Positions 22,090 to 33,860 of a DNA stretch of 64,000 nucleotides are shown here, one piece after another (within the stretch, counting starts at the first letter, position 1; the number at the start of each line of letters is the position of its first letter). Where the stretch lies: the NCBI GenBank assembly GCA_011109175.1, contig RDEW01000017.1:558001-622000 (forward strand), read 5' to 3'. The DNA comes from Dicyema japonicum (taxonomy: Eukaryota; Dicyemida; Rhombozoa; Dicyemidae). Below the pieces are notes generated by a model that saw nothing but the letters and a program-made list of their open reading frames with translations, was not told the origin of the DNA and made no database searches. A program made the position numbers and the translations under genes.

Positions 22090-23815
22090 ACTCCGTTCGG
22101 CAGTAATAGTCACCTTGATCTAAGGTGACCGCCGACAACTCTCCCACATCACCATGCAGTACTCTTCTGTCACGGAACTGTATGGGTTGAGTGGAGTAAC
22201 ACTAAGGTAAAATATGGTGACACGTCGTCGAGACCAGTATTCAATAACTGTAAAAATCAATTGTTCAGAGATAGTAAAACCCCGACTAACGGAGAAAAAA
22301 ATTAAAAAGTTCACATAATTGGACCAATTTCGGATGGATAATAACAGATAACATGATTTATTCGCAAAACCCCAACTAACTAAACAAGGTAAGAGCCTTT
22401 TACTAAAGAGGAAAGTCAAGATTTGAGGTCGTCTATATCGGGGCACTCTCATGAGACACCGTATGTCTCTTCTCCGTAAAAAGCCCCAATTACAATGCGA
22501 GTTTCTACAAGCAATGTAATAAATCACCGATTCTTCTCGTTTTTCTTTCGTATTCGTCATCAACTTCAGATGCTAAATCCAATCCATGTGCTTCAATTTA
22601 GTTTGACGAATTTTCTAGATAACAGATAACATGATTTATTCGCAAAAACCCCAACTAACTAAACAGCATGATAAATTCGCAAAACCCCAACTAACTAAAC
22701 AAGGTAAGAGCCATTAACTAAAGAGGAAAGCCAAGATTTGGGGTCGTCTATATCGGGGCACTCTCATGAGACACCGTATGTCTCTTCTCCGTAAAAAGCC
22801 CCAATTACAATGCGAGTTTCCACAAGCAATGTAATAAATCACCATTCTTCTCGTTTTTCTTTCGTATTCGTCATCAATTTCAGATGCTAAATCCAATCCA
22901 TGTGCTTCAATTTAGTTTCATTTATAATTAGAACTTCCATCTGGATCGTGCTGGCTATAGCAACCAGCACTGAGGCCCGTTTCCGAAGAGAACGGGCATT
23001 AATCAGGGTTATCCTGACTACTTCTGGTTTTTTCGGTGGCTGCCCTCTCTTCTTAAGAGCACCACTCTCTTCTCTGTGTTGAAGCTTCTACTGTTTCTTT
23101 TTTAGAAGGTTTCTTATTATATGTCGTATTCCAGCCAGTCTGCCCATACATTCTAAACTCTGACTTTAATTTCTTATTCGTTCCAGTTTTGGAAACTTCA
23201 CTTTCTCCATTATGGGCATTTTCTCGTTTTAGAAATAATTTTCCATTCGATTCTTTCCTTTTTTGGTCAATTTTGTTTTGCAATGTTAGCTTCAACAGCC
23301 TTGGGGCATCTTCCATAATTTAGTTTCGTTTATAATTAGAACTTTTATCTGGATCGTGCTGGCTATAGCAACCAGCACTGAGGCCCGTTTCCAAAGAGAA
23401 CGGGCATTAATCAGGGTTATCCTGACTACTTCTGGTTTTTTCGGTGGCTGCCCTCTCTTCTTAAGAGCACCACTCTCTTCTCTGTGTTGAAGCTTCTTTT
23501 TTAGAAGGTTTCTTATTATATGTCGTATTCCAGCCAGTCTGCCCATACATTCTAAACTCTGACTTTAATTTCTTATTAGTTCCAGTTTTGGAAACTTCAC
23601 TTTCTCCATTATGGGCATTTTCTCGTTTTAGAAATAATTTTCCATTCGATTCTTTCCTTTTTTGGTCAATTTTGTTTTTCTTCGCAATGTTAGCTTCAAC
23701 AGCCTTGGGCATCTTCCATAATTTAGTTTCGTTTATAATTAGAACTTCCATCTGGATCGTGCTGGCTATAGCAACCAGCACTGAGGCCCGTTTCCGAAGA
23801 GAACGGTGATTATTT
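22090..23815 (-). mobile_element. Tandemly duplicated LINE endonuclease region
   Basis: Minus strand. 23815-22912 holds two nearly identical units of about 400 bp and part of a third; each encodes a basic linker (KKRGQPPKKPEVVRITLINA), the opening endonuclease motif NARSLWKRASVLVAIAST and IINETKLWKMP. 22918-22342 holds two copies of the next segment, about 220-270 bp each, one frame of which reads ETRIVIGAFYGEETYG, an EN strand followed by the YG motif. Duplicates differ by a few percent, so the duplication is recent compared with the LINE decay around it. No RT follows. Confidence 0.65.
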
Positions 23816-24239
23816 GAAAACTAAGTCGTATATATTTGTTTATTAGATGTGATTTAATGTATTATGTTGGCTTAAAATAGTTATATTACAATTATTTTAA
23901 AACATAAAGTTTGATTTTATTAAAATGTATAATAATAAAATTACATAATTTTTATTTTTTAATTATTGAATAATTTATCTATATAATTAACTATATTATT
24001 TATATTTAGTCTTCTTGTCTTCTCGTTAATTATTTGAGAGTTTGTGCGTTGATATTGAATTTTTTTTAAATAAATAATTATTTGTTCCATTCGTAGTTGA
24101 AACATCCGGATCTTGCGCTTCAACGCTGGAATTCCTAGAAATTAGGATTTTTACGCGCATATGAGATTTCCGTGAACGCATCTGGCTATTTGACGAATCA
24201 TTCGCCATTCCTGAGATGGGATTGTCACGCAGTCGTGGG
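23816..24239. other. AT-rich spacer
   Basis: 23820-24060 is extremely A/T-rich without frames. A minus-strand 60-codon frame at 24026-24208 has no recognisable motif. Confidence 0.4.
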
Positions 24240-24400
24240 GTTTGGGGAAGTTAAATCCTTCTCAATGATATGTGTGAGGGTTGTGAGGTGCTTGTCTTAG
24301 TCAGATGGTTACCTCCATGCTGGGTCGAAGGTATTGAGATTGAATCATGTACTTTTTCCAGAACAAGCATTTCGAGGATACTGGTTAAGCACATGTTATA
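24240..24400 (-). mobile_element. LINE C RT fragment
   Basis: About 80% identical to 40785-40905 within LINE C-3, the region encoding the conserved GFR...T block. It lies just beyond the 3' end of LINE C-1, so it comes from a separate insertion. Confidence 0.6.
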
Positions 24401-24455
24401 TCTTGTTCGTGCCAGTTGTCACTACACTAGCAACATAGGGGAATTCAAAAAACAA

Positions 24456-25316
24456 TTATTATTATAATTATCCCAGGATCACTGGGTAAAAGAGAAAGAA
24501 ATAAAAGTTCTCATCTAACTAAGTGATCCCAGACCGACAAAGGAAAGGACGAGTCCGGCGGGGTCGAGAATCCTGAACAGCTCTTCTCATTGGACATGGC
24601 ATCGGCTCAAAATTTATGTATGATAGTAGATAATTCAATAGTGTATGGAATAGAGGGCAGCTCGGTAAAATAGCCTCCTTTAAGAGTTTCCGTTGTAATT
24701 CGATTAAGAAATTTTCAATGGGTTGGATTTAGTGTTCTGGTCCAATTAACATTATTGCAGTCTCCTCGATTGCGGATAGTTTCAATGAGGAGGATCGTGA
24801 AATCTGCATTGCTCATGAAGGACTTGCATACGTCATCGTTGGTCTGATAAATTGTTCATAAATCGTGGCAAGGCCACCAGTTTGGTCTCTAAGTGTTTTT
24901 GAAAGCACTTTTAAAATTCTCATTTTCTTCAAAGCAGAAGTTACTTTGTTTTCAACATGCCGGATAAAGGTGAGTCCCTGATCAAAGGTTACTCCCAGCA
25001 TCTTCGGTGTTTTATTAATAGATCTGATAGCTTCGTTCTTCATAAAAACTTTTTGTTCGATACAGCGCTGTCGTTTGTAGGTGGCAAAAAGTGTGACATA
25101 GGACTTTGTTGTTGATGTGTCGAATCTCCGCTTCGAGAGCCATAGTTCCAGCTTGTCGAGCATTTGTTGAGCAGACTGAGTCGCTGATTGAATGCTTCTG
25201 TTCTTGGAGGCAAGAATGATATCGTAAGCATAGGAGAGAGTTTTCATTACAGGTTTGTGGCATGTCGTTTATGTAGAGATTGAAGAGTTGGGGTGAGGGA
25301 CAAATAAATAACAAAT
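24456..25316 (-). mobile_element. LINE C-1, 3' part (RT end to tail)
   Basis: Jockey/CR1-like. From 25316 down: LFNLYINDMPQTCNEN, SYAYDIILASK (catalytic YADD changed to YAYD), MLGVTFDQGLTFIRHVENK, YEQFIRPTMTYASPSWA, then the 3' end ATCACTTAGTTAGATGAG ... GATCCTGGG and an ATT-rich tail at 24456-24470. One frameshift. 5' truncated. Dead by the YADD change alone. Confidence 0.8.
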
Positions 25317-27720
25317 AAAAAATAAAGGGGATTTCATAAATAAAATGTGTCTATTTTAGATAAATTATTTAATTAATTTTTTTAGATAAATTGACTTTAA
25401 ATTTTTTAAAAACTTAAAATTAATAATGTCGTGTTTATTTGGTTGTTGTGTGGCAAGTGATGAAACTCTTTTTCACGTTAAACTGATGAATTTCATGCTG
25501 AGCCTGATGCCGACAGCAATCAGTCACATTGTTAAAATCAGTATGTTGCTGTGATTAAATATTTACATATTATCTTCCCAATTGGAAGCTTAAGTAAATT
25601 AGCTACGTGTCTTGTAAACGTTAAACGTCGGGTAGATCATGGGTTGCTCTGGAGATATCCTTTATTTTATTTATTTATGTATTAATTGGCCAAGTATGTC
25701 TTCAGATCATTCTTTTGTGTCGTGTAACTCAGATCATATCTAGAATCCCCTAGAAATCCAATTCCCTAGACGGATAAGGAATTACAATGTCACCGGCGCA
25801 AAGCAACCGACGTTTCAACCGCGAGCAGAACAAACAGAAAATCCTCGGGCAGGACTACGTACTTTTCTAGTTTTGACCTCTCGGCTTTCTCAGCGTAGAG
25901 CAGGCTCCAGAAACAATAAGAAAATTAAATAGAAGAAACTAATTAAGAAATTTTCCCTACTTTTAAGTACTCATCATTTAGAGTTACTCCTCATGCCAAA
26001 AGATCAATATTTTGGAAGAACCATTAATCGAAAAAATCTTCGCGATAAGAATTTGGAGGATCTTTCGTCAGGAGCTCAAAGTATAGGATGATAGTTGATA
26101 TTTTGCTAATAAAGATGCACCAAGAAAGAAGTTATTAGAACATTAAATGTATCCAGTTCCAACAGTCACACAAACAGAGACCTTATTCTATCTAGAACAA
26201 ACTGGAAAAAAACGTCGAGTTTTTGCGGTTGTGAGAACCCTTTGATGTAGTGGATGGAGACGAATTATTTTTTTGTGCCACATTGGTGTTAGTGGCTAGG
26301 TGCTGTATTACAAAAAGCAACTTATGTAGAATAAGATAAGATGTGGAGCAGAGGAAAGAAAGAATTACCATCAACAAAGTACTCAATGTGGGGATTCGAA
26401 CCAATAAGCATCGTTAGAGACATGATATCCTAACCACAGATGAAATGAAATTAAAAAATGTCCACGATTACGATAAAGTAACTAATTATGTGATCCCGAA
26501 ACATTTAGCAGAAACCACATCTTGGACAATGTTTTTCTCTCAAGTCCACACAAACATGTATTGGCTTGATGATCATAGTTATATGGTGGCACCCTTCGGT
26601 TCTTAGGGAATCAAGAAGATAAACATTTCTTTCCAAAAGTCCATCACATTGAACCCACTTTCTGGTAACTAGATCTCATAAACACTTAGTTACCCCGACT
26701 TCACTGACATGAAAAGGGTGACTACTATCAAGCGTCAACTGATAGTGCTGACTCGACGGCAGTAAGGGGGATTTCTGAGAGGAAAGTAAATGTGAGGAAG
26801 TAGAAGAGGTTGTTTAAGTTGTTACAAAAGATAACATTCAACTTTCTCCATGAGGAGATAACCCATGGGAATCATAGTATATTGAAGACCAAGGATATTC
26901 ACTCTAGATTGGATAGCGAGGATTACAGAAGAGGCCCATTGAATTGTTTGAAAGTCAATACGAGGAGAGAGTGGATCATAATGAAATTGTTCAATCTCAT
27001 AGCTGCCAAAAAAGGAAACTTCCTTAAAAATATTTAGCGATTTTACCGTCTCTTAGCGTTAGTATCCTCGAATTTTTGCCAAGAAATTCGATTGGGGTGT
27101 CTTCAAAACTGATCAGGATAACTTTTCATCCAAATAGGTCTCCTAGTTCCTTACTGAAAGGCAGAAAAAAACGATCGAAAGTTTTGACTCCTGAAATAAG
27201 TTATAGACTGCCTCATAACTTACATTTAAATTAAATTCTTATTCTAAGACCACAGTTGAGCCTAATAAGTGATCCTGGCTAATTTACTACAGTCTCTCAA
27301 CTTGGATTGATGCTCCTCCCTTAATTCAATGAAATCTTAATGAGGTCGGGCTATCTCCTGATCACGTTTGATCAGGTTCCTCCGTTATTCCTTTGGATTA
27401 TGATCTCCAAGGGTGTCGCATCATGTTCTTTTGTCTGTAGACTACTTCTCTGTCACCCAAAAGTCCTTTTTGTATAACCTCGATTTTCCGAGAGATCGAA
27501 GGTCCACATGAGGCACATGAACATAAAATCAGTGGCAATATATTGAAAATAAAGCGGTTTTAGTACTGGATGGTTTCCAATTACCATATTCGTTAAGGCT
27601 TTTCAGCAGGTTGATTTTTTCCTCAAATTTGTTAGCATATTTCCGACATGCCAAAATCATGTGTATCGAAAATCACTCCCCAGGTTTTTTGCCATTTTTT
27701 GATTATTGTTAACCAGTGAA
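25317..27720. other. Intergenic; orphan frames and a tRNA-like block
   Basis: No recognised gene. A tRNA-like block on the minus strand (26437-26385: TGTGGTTAGGATATC and TTGGTTCGAATCCCC) has A and B boxes but no cloverleaf, so a SINE head is likelier. A 53-codon plus frame at 26445-26606 (MKLKNVHDYDKVTNYVIP ... WTMFFSQVHT) and a 75-codon frame at 26810-27037 have non-random residue use but no family I know; they may be exons. Confidence 0.35.
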
Positions 27721-27721
27721 A

Positions 27722-27930
27722 CCGAGAAAAAAGTTAACAGTTAGCAACTAATTAAATGTACCCAGCTCCTTCCAATGTCATGCAAGTCCATCCAGAACCA
27801 GCGTAAAAGATAAAAGACGTCCATTCCTTTGGATCACATGACGCCCATTCTAGTAAAAAAGGGGGGGGGGAAGAACGAGAGCATTCACGACGTACTACCA
27901 TAAAATGCCACATAGCACCACGAGGCTTGA
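27722..27930 (-). repeat. SINE B copy
   Basis: The reverse complement has GGGCGTCATGTGATCC, GGAATGGACGTC, TGCATGACATTGGAAGGA and a tail TTAATTAGTTGCTAACTG then TTAACTTTTTTCTCGG, parallel to 50.5-50.76 kb. An 11-G run interrupts it at about 27859. Confidence 0.65.
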
Positions 27931-28095
27931 GTAATGATGATAAAATGTCACAAAAGAGAGTATATTTAGTAATGTTTGAATATATCTCCACTTAAGAGAA
28001 TATTTTAATTAATGTTTGAACATATTTCCACTTAATTTTAAAAAATAAATAAAATACAAATACTGACATATATTTGAAAAAACGCGCATATTTGG

Positions 28096-28452
28096 ATGAC
28101 GTCTGTGCTTGACGGCTATAAAAATCGTATGCTATAATAAGTAAAACGTAGAGAAAGTGTGCATAGTGACATCAGATGGTAGAATAATAATAGTAAATAC
28201 GAATTTGTAATTTACTAAGGGTACTATGAGAGGCTGCGATCAGACCATAAATGTGGTTCTGACAGACAGCTTTGAGAGAATATACAGCACGAATAATGAT
28301 GTCGAAGAGATTGTCTTAGGCCTTAATATCATCCGTGGTGACAATGTGTATGTTTGGCTCTGTATGTTAGTGCTATCATTGGGAGAGTTGACGAAGAGGC
28401 TGAATTCCGTAGTGATGTTCGAGCAGAACCACTGAATGCTATAATTCATTGA
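28096..28452 (+). CDS. LSM8: LSM8, U6 snRNA-associated Sm-like protein
   Basis: Subunit of the nuclear LSM2-8 ring that binds the U-rich 3' end of U6 snRNA for splicing. Four exons; introns 28127-28151 (25 nt), 28193-28219 (27 nt) and 28348-28370 (23 nt). The joined CDS is 282 nt, exactly 93 aa plus stop; human LSM8 has 96. It starts MTSVLDGYKNQKV; Sm1 motif VTSDGRIIIGTMRGCDQTIN, Sm2 LGLNIIRGDNVAIIG, and the LSM8-specific end DVRAEPLNAIIH before TGA. No correction needed. The upstream 100 bp contain a short direct repeat (AATGTTTGAA(T/C)ATAT(C/T)TCCACTTAA twice). Nothing but SINE debris lies on either side. Confidence 0.96.
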
Positions 28453-30540
28453 TTTATAAAATTTGTTTTCTAATTTATGATTGTCATTATCGGATACTCC
28501 TCTTTTCTTGTCGAGGCCCACCTCCAGCATCTCCGCCCTACCAGATCCATGTGACTGATCTTTGGAGACTCCAATTTTGGGTTGATGCATTGCTATTAAT
28601 CACCTTTTTCTTTCCTTAAAAGAACGGGGGTAAATAAATTAAATTATTGAGAACATCCGTATAATTATACTAACTATATTTCTACACGTGGGACTCAAAC
28701 ATAGTTCGGTGGATTAAGCATACATTTTTATGCGCTTGGGTCTTCCTTTATTCTGCACACGTTGGAGGAGATCATGACAGAGGGTATATTTATGGTATGG
28801 TGTATGACATTATCTAAGGGAGTCAAGGCATCAGCTTTGCTAACTTGACTAGTCTACTGAGTAATCAACTAAATGGCTAATTTCGTCGCGGTATCTTAGC
28901 GATTCCGGATGATGATAGGTACGTGTGAAAACTATCTTTGTTTCTCCCTGTTCATTTACAGTAAGCCATCTCCGTCATTGAGACATTTATTTTATGTTAA
29001 GACCATTAGTGATCCTAGTCGTCCTTATAGACATGAGGAATATCTGGTGTTCCTCAAAAGTTCCTACATTCCTGAACACACACAGTGCTAGGTAGGGCGA
29101 GTCAGCATTGTCTAAGGAATCAAATTTCTTTTTAAACGCTCGAGTAACCCCAAGGTTGGATGATCTCAAAAGAAAAGTTTTCTAGAATTTGCTTAAGCGT
29201 ATACTGAGTACATTCGTTTTTCTTTCTAAACCCAGTGATTCCTCCAAAAACCTGTTTTTCTGAAATCATTATGCAATTTGTAATCATTTTAAATAGTGAA
29301 AAATGACTTTGGGCCATTTTGCAGCAAAGATGTTTCAGATTTATACTGAGATGTCTACGTTTCTTTTTCTGTGGAGAATTTGGCCTAACGAATTGGGAGA
29401 AACAAAAGACTCACTCTGCGTAATCTGTTACGATAAATGAGACGATGGAGATTATGGTTGACTCGATTTTCAGAACGGAAATAATCAGTGACGATAACAT
29501 CTTTATGATTTGCCAAGAATGAAGTTATGTCCGCGACGGTAGGACGTGTGATGAAAATGGAAGAGAGTGGACCTGATTCTCCACCTCTCTTCTGAGGCGG
29601 AAGTCTGTAATGGACTATCTGAGGATGGATTTGATTGGTACAAACAGACGTTCTCCCTTGGGTTCCTTCCTTTGATTAATTAGTTGTGATTTTTCTGCTG
29701 GGCTTACCAAAAATTGTAAGCATGGGGTTAAAAAAATTAAAATGTGCATGTTTTCAATCGTTGCCAATCAAAAAGACTTCGGAGGACTTTATTGTGCCCA
29801 TAGTAGAAATGAGGCTGGACTTGCGGATGTAGTATTAAGCTTAATGAAGGGATAAAATATTGATTCTCAGTCTGACTGCAAAGTTATCCAGCAAGAGTGT
29901 ATCCATCACCCTTTTAGCAAAATTTAAAAAAATGCAAAGTTTATTAGCATACAAATTCGGTGGTTATATAGCTGTAGCCATGACTGGATTGCTTTTTCCT
30001 CTGTGGATTGCTGGGGAGATATGCTCAAACAGCCATCGGCGTTCCCTGAAATCACCGGACCGAGCCGAGATTTGAGGTATTCCGGGATCACTTAATTAGT
30101 TGAAAATTCTGATTTAAAAAATTATTTATATATATGTGAGTTCTTTGACATTCGTATTTGGTTAAGCAGGTTAAACAAAGTATGGACTGATCTCAGTATG
30201 AAGAAACTAACTTGCTATGATGAGATAAGCCCCTCGCATGGGCTAGAAAGTTGTTAGAGAAGTAAACAACATGAGTTTCTTCATTTATAAATACTTTCTA
30301 GTAAAGCAAAATGTATTGGATAACGTTTTTCATTTTAGTTTCTGTTTCGGTCGATGGAAAAAATGTTTAGGTGGATTTCTAGGAATTCCAAAGACCAAAG
30401 GTAACCCCAAACTGATTCCTTGATCCCGACGCGTTACAGCATAACCCTCTCCCAAGCGAACTGATCAAGAAGAAGTTGTCTGGGAAGCTTAGGTCGATTC
30501 CAAAATTCTTTGCCAAGGAGCGAAAATGTCTCCAAGTGGA
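28453..30540. other. Intergenic, nothing firm
   Basis: A weak minus-strand frame at 29317-29132 contains ITGFRKKNECTQYTLKQIL, faintly like the LINE RT block that reads GFR...S. 29860-30115 ends in GGGATCACTTAATTAGTTG, like a LINE 3' end. Neither is secure. Confidence 0.3.
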
Positions 30541-30544
30541 ATAA

Positions 30545-30640
30545 ATAGATGGATCCTTCTAAGTGTTGACCAGACATTGAGCGTCTCAAGACTAAGGTGG
30601 ATCAAATGACGCCACTAGAGGGAAGGAAGAAAAATCTTCA
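30545..30640 (-). repeat. SINE B fragment
   Basis: AAGGTGGATCAAATGACGCC followed by ACTAGAGG matches the reverse of the SINE B core at 59.93 kb. Head and tail are missing. Confidence 0.5.
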
Positions 30641-30712
30641 ATCATTTAGCCACATGCACTACGCAACCAAGAAAATTTTTGATGGTACCTTTCCATCCTG
30701 CAACTATTTATT

Positions 30713-30975
30713 TATTTATTTAACACCAAGACCACGGTAAAACCAAAACTAACTATCACGTGATCCCGATGCGCTCCGCCAAAATCCTCATTCTTTCCTG
30801 GTGCTCCTCCCTCGTACCCACACAAGCTCGTACAGAGCGGCTGACTGTATTTGCAGGGCCACCTTCTCGCATGCCGGAGTTTTGTTTAATGAGAGCCTCC
30901 AGAGTAGTCGGTCCGGTTCTATGTCTCCCACAAGACCACCGCTCCGGCATTCTGAAAGCCTTCTTCCTGCAACTA
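30713..30975 (-). mobile_element. LINE E-1, 3' end fragment
   Basis: About 75% identical to 62100-62300: TATTTATTTAACACCAAGAC, TATCACGTGATCCCGATGCG. Minus-strand frame PERWSCGRHRTGPTTLEALI parallels RWICEDHRTVPTPLKALM of LINE E-2. Five-prime truncated. Confidence 0.7.
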
Positions 30976-31104
30976 AATCAATATATGATAATTTTTTAGT
31001 TAAAATTAAATATTTAATTTGAATAATTTGAACATTTAATTATTTAGTAGTAATTCGCTGTTGGGAAACGAAAATTACATATTGCTACCAATAGTGCTTT
31101 GAAT

Positions 31105-31440
31105 TCGGTATTCTTCCTCAGTGAAATTATCCGCAATCGAGGAGACTGCAATAAAGTTAATTGGACCAGATCACAATATCCAACCCATAGAAAACTTTTT
31201 AATCGAACTGCAACGGAAACTATTAAAGGAGGCTAATCTACCGAGCTGCCCTCTATTCCAAATACTATCGAATTATCTACAATCATACAGAAATTTTGAG
31301 CCGATGCCATGTCCAATGAGAAGAGTTGTTCAGGATTCTCGACCCCGCCGGACTCGTCCTCACCTTTGTCGGTCTGGGATCACTTAGTTAGATGAGAACT
31401 TTTATTTCTTTCTCTTTGACCCAGTGATCCTGGGGGTAAT
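31105..31440 (+). mobile_element. LINE C-2, 3' end fragment
   Basis: Frame KLSAIEETAIKLIGPDHNIQ, RPRRTRPHLCRSGIT and then the tail ATCACTTAGTTAGATGAG ... GATCCTGGGGGTAATAATAG. Over 90% identical to the end of LINE C-3, so it inserted recently. Five-prime truncated. Confidence 0.85.
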
Positions 31441-33234
31441 AATAGTAATAATTCGGTGTTCTTATGTCTCAGTCTCCATATGAATTCTGTCAAATAGGTG
31501 CTCAGATGGCGTCGTGCGGTTCCCATCTTCAACCCTAATCTTTCACCACCTATATTTAATTAAACAGATAATACCGATTTTCGATTTTAACGCGGTAATT
31601 AATTCATTAATTCAATTGTTACTTTTAAAATCAGTAAAAATCGATACAAGATTTTCAACTTTAACGAATTTAAATCCGGGCCTTCTATTTCCACGATCCA
31701 GGCCCACCGATTCCAAAGCTTCCTCAGGAGAACACTTCACAACTCCTTGATGGCGGCATGCCTCCAGAACCGGCAATTGCTGAGATGGCAAGAGAACTGG
31801 TGAAGCCTTTGTAGCATTACTATGGTTGTTATGGAGGACGATAAATTTTTAAGAGGGGCGCAAATTTTTTCATAATACAAAAAAGGCTGAAACGGTATTT
31901 TATACGATATTTCTGAGTTTTGTCGAACAATGAGAGTCATTGATTTGTAATTTATCTGCACCTTCGATTTCTCCAAATCGTTGATTACTTTCTTCTTCAA
32001 TTATGATAAAATCAATGCGACTACTCTTCACAATCAGTAATGTTGTCACTAAGTTTGAAAAGAGATCTATTGTCATTGGCTGTAATTCCAACGAGTCCGA
32101 TGTGTCTGTAGAATTCTCTGTGTAATCAATTATATGAAAGTCTTTTAACTGGGGATCACCAAGAGAAGCTTAGGTTTAGTCTCTGTGATCTACCATTAAC
32201 TTAATATCACACGTGGGTCAATCCTATAACTTCCAAATTTTATGTTTTTTATTTTTCGAATATCATAGTTCATTGCTTGAATCATAAACGCAGAATCTCT
32301 CTGAACATCCCACGTCTCTATGAACCCGTTATTAGTTTTATAAAAACAAATATATTTCACGTGACTGTGATTATGTCTCGTAGTTTATACATAATAAATA
32401 ATAAGCAGCCCCAAGGAATAGTAAAGTTTCCATTACTTAAACGTTTTTCCAAGGTAAAGAAAACCGATTGGTTAGAAAGTTCCCCTCCTAATCGGATTTC
32501 TCTGCAGGGATGAGAGAAGGCTCTTTCGCACGTTAGTGGGAACAACGAGGGGCCACAGACCTCTGACGGCTCTATTGATTACGAGAACTGGGATTACATA
32601 CCTTTCTGACGTTTTTTTCCTGTCTTTCTCGTTGATCCCAAGGTTCTAAATAAATCTCAGCTTAGGCAAAACTCGTAATTTATTTAAGAAGTAAGAACAA
32701 TTAATCCAAGGCATTATTATGTCACATGGGCCAAGCGATACCTATGGGCTGCCTGTTACATTATACTGGATAATACTGAAACTCAAACTTATCCAGTCGC
32801 AATGAGGGATTTGTTCCAAAGTCCTTTTTAGCCCGAACCTATTTATTAATGTTTTTAATTCATGCTTTATCTCCCATGTTAAAAGTATATTTACTATTAT
32901 GAACATTTATTTTCCTGTTCATAGCTTTGTAATAATTCGAATTTTCTTCAATCGATTTAATTTCGAAATTGAATCTCTTCGCATTCGGACACAAATTATC
33001 TGACTGGGAATTATCTAGATATAAATTTTTTAAATCGAACTACGTGAATTTTCAATAGATTCTGGAGTCGAACAATAATCATAACATTTATGAATAAAAA
33101 ACTAATTTAACAGGATTAAATCACGATATAAATCGGATATACAAAATTAAATGTCGGATAATCAAAAGACCTTTTCAAGGTCGAAAAAATGTAACAGGCT
33201 GCCCATGCGTTACGCCGCCATGTGACATATTAAT
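31441..33234. other. Intergenic; one possible exon
   Basis: The plus-strand frame 31707-31814 (PIPKLPQENTSQLLDGGMPP, then AIAEMARELVKPL) looks protein-like but I found no splice partner. Minus frames at 31737-32091 and a plus frame at 32277-32513 are unassigned. The rest is AT-rich. Confidence 0.3.
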
Positions 33235-33425
33235 CCAAGACATTGAAAATGTTCTTGCCTTCTCGTTCTTTTCTCTTTGCTTGTGTGTGAATCCCAGAAC
33301 ACAATCCGGCCTCGCAGTCATGAAACACTGATGACGGTGTATCTCGTAAACCTAGAAGCATCGTAGATGCGTGGAATCTTCAACCGAATGGACAACTCCG
33401 AGATTAGAACCCGAGAACTCCTGGA
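33235..33425 (-). repeat. SINE A copy
   Basis: The reverse complement has GGGTTCTAATCTCGGAG (B box), TTCCACGCATCTACGATGC, CACCGTCATCAGTGTTTCA and a short lysine-codon tail. Diverged about 25% from the 21-kb copy. Confidence 0.6.
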
Positions 33426-33860
33426 TTTTAGTCTTTTTGGATGGAATTGGAAAAATAATGATCTTTTTTGAATGCTGGTCAGGCATTGGCCATCTCCTTA
33501 GTCGGGCAAACGCCATGATGCTTCGTGAGAAATGAATAAGGTAACTTTCAGACCAAATGAGTAGCGGTATTAATCGAATCCGACGTAAGTGACAACACAG
33601 GGAACTATACTAACGGGTCCGGCTTAGAAATTATACGTAAATAGCCTATTAACTAATTAATACGTTTAAGAATATACTTAGAATCGTAAAAATTATATAA
33701 AAATGATATTCTTAAAAAATTTGGGTTATTTTGTAAAGAATCTATCGTCACACGGTTGATTTGGAAATTTAAATTAAAGCGTTGTAATTTTTAAATAATA
33801 AATTTAAAATATTTATCATAAAAAATTAAATAATTTATTTTAGCAAATAAAAATTTGTTT

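Noticed and set aside
22400-23810. CRISPR array
   Set aside because: Repeats are 220-400 bp tandem units encoding LINE endonuclease in a eukaryotic sequence; no short spaced repeats.
26385-26437. tRNA-like sequence GTGGTTAGGATATC...GGTTCGAATCCCC
   Set aside because: B and A boxes are good but the anticodon arm does not pair; kept only as tRNA-derived debris.
28240-28590. 116-codon minus-strand frame antisense to LSM8
   Set aside because: Shadow of LSM8 exons; no motif and no splice extension.
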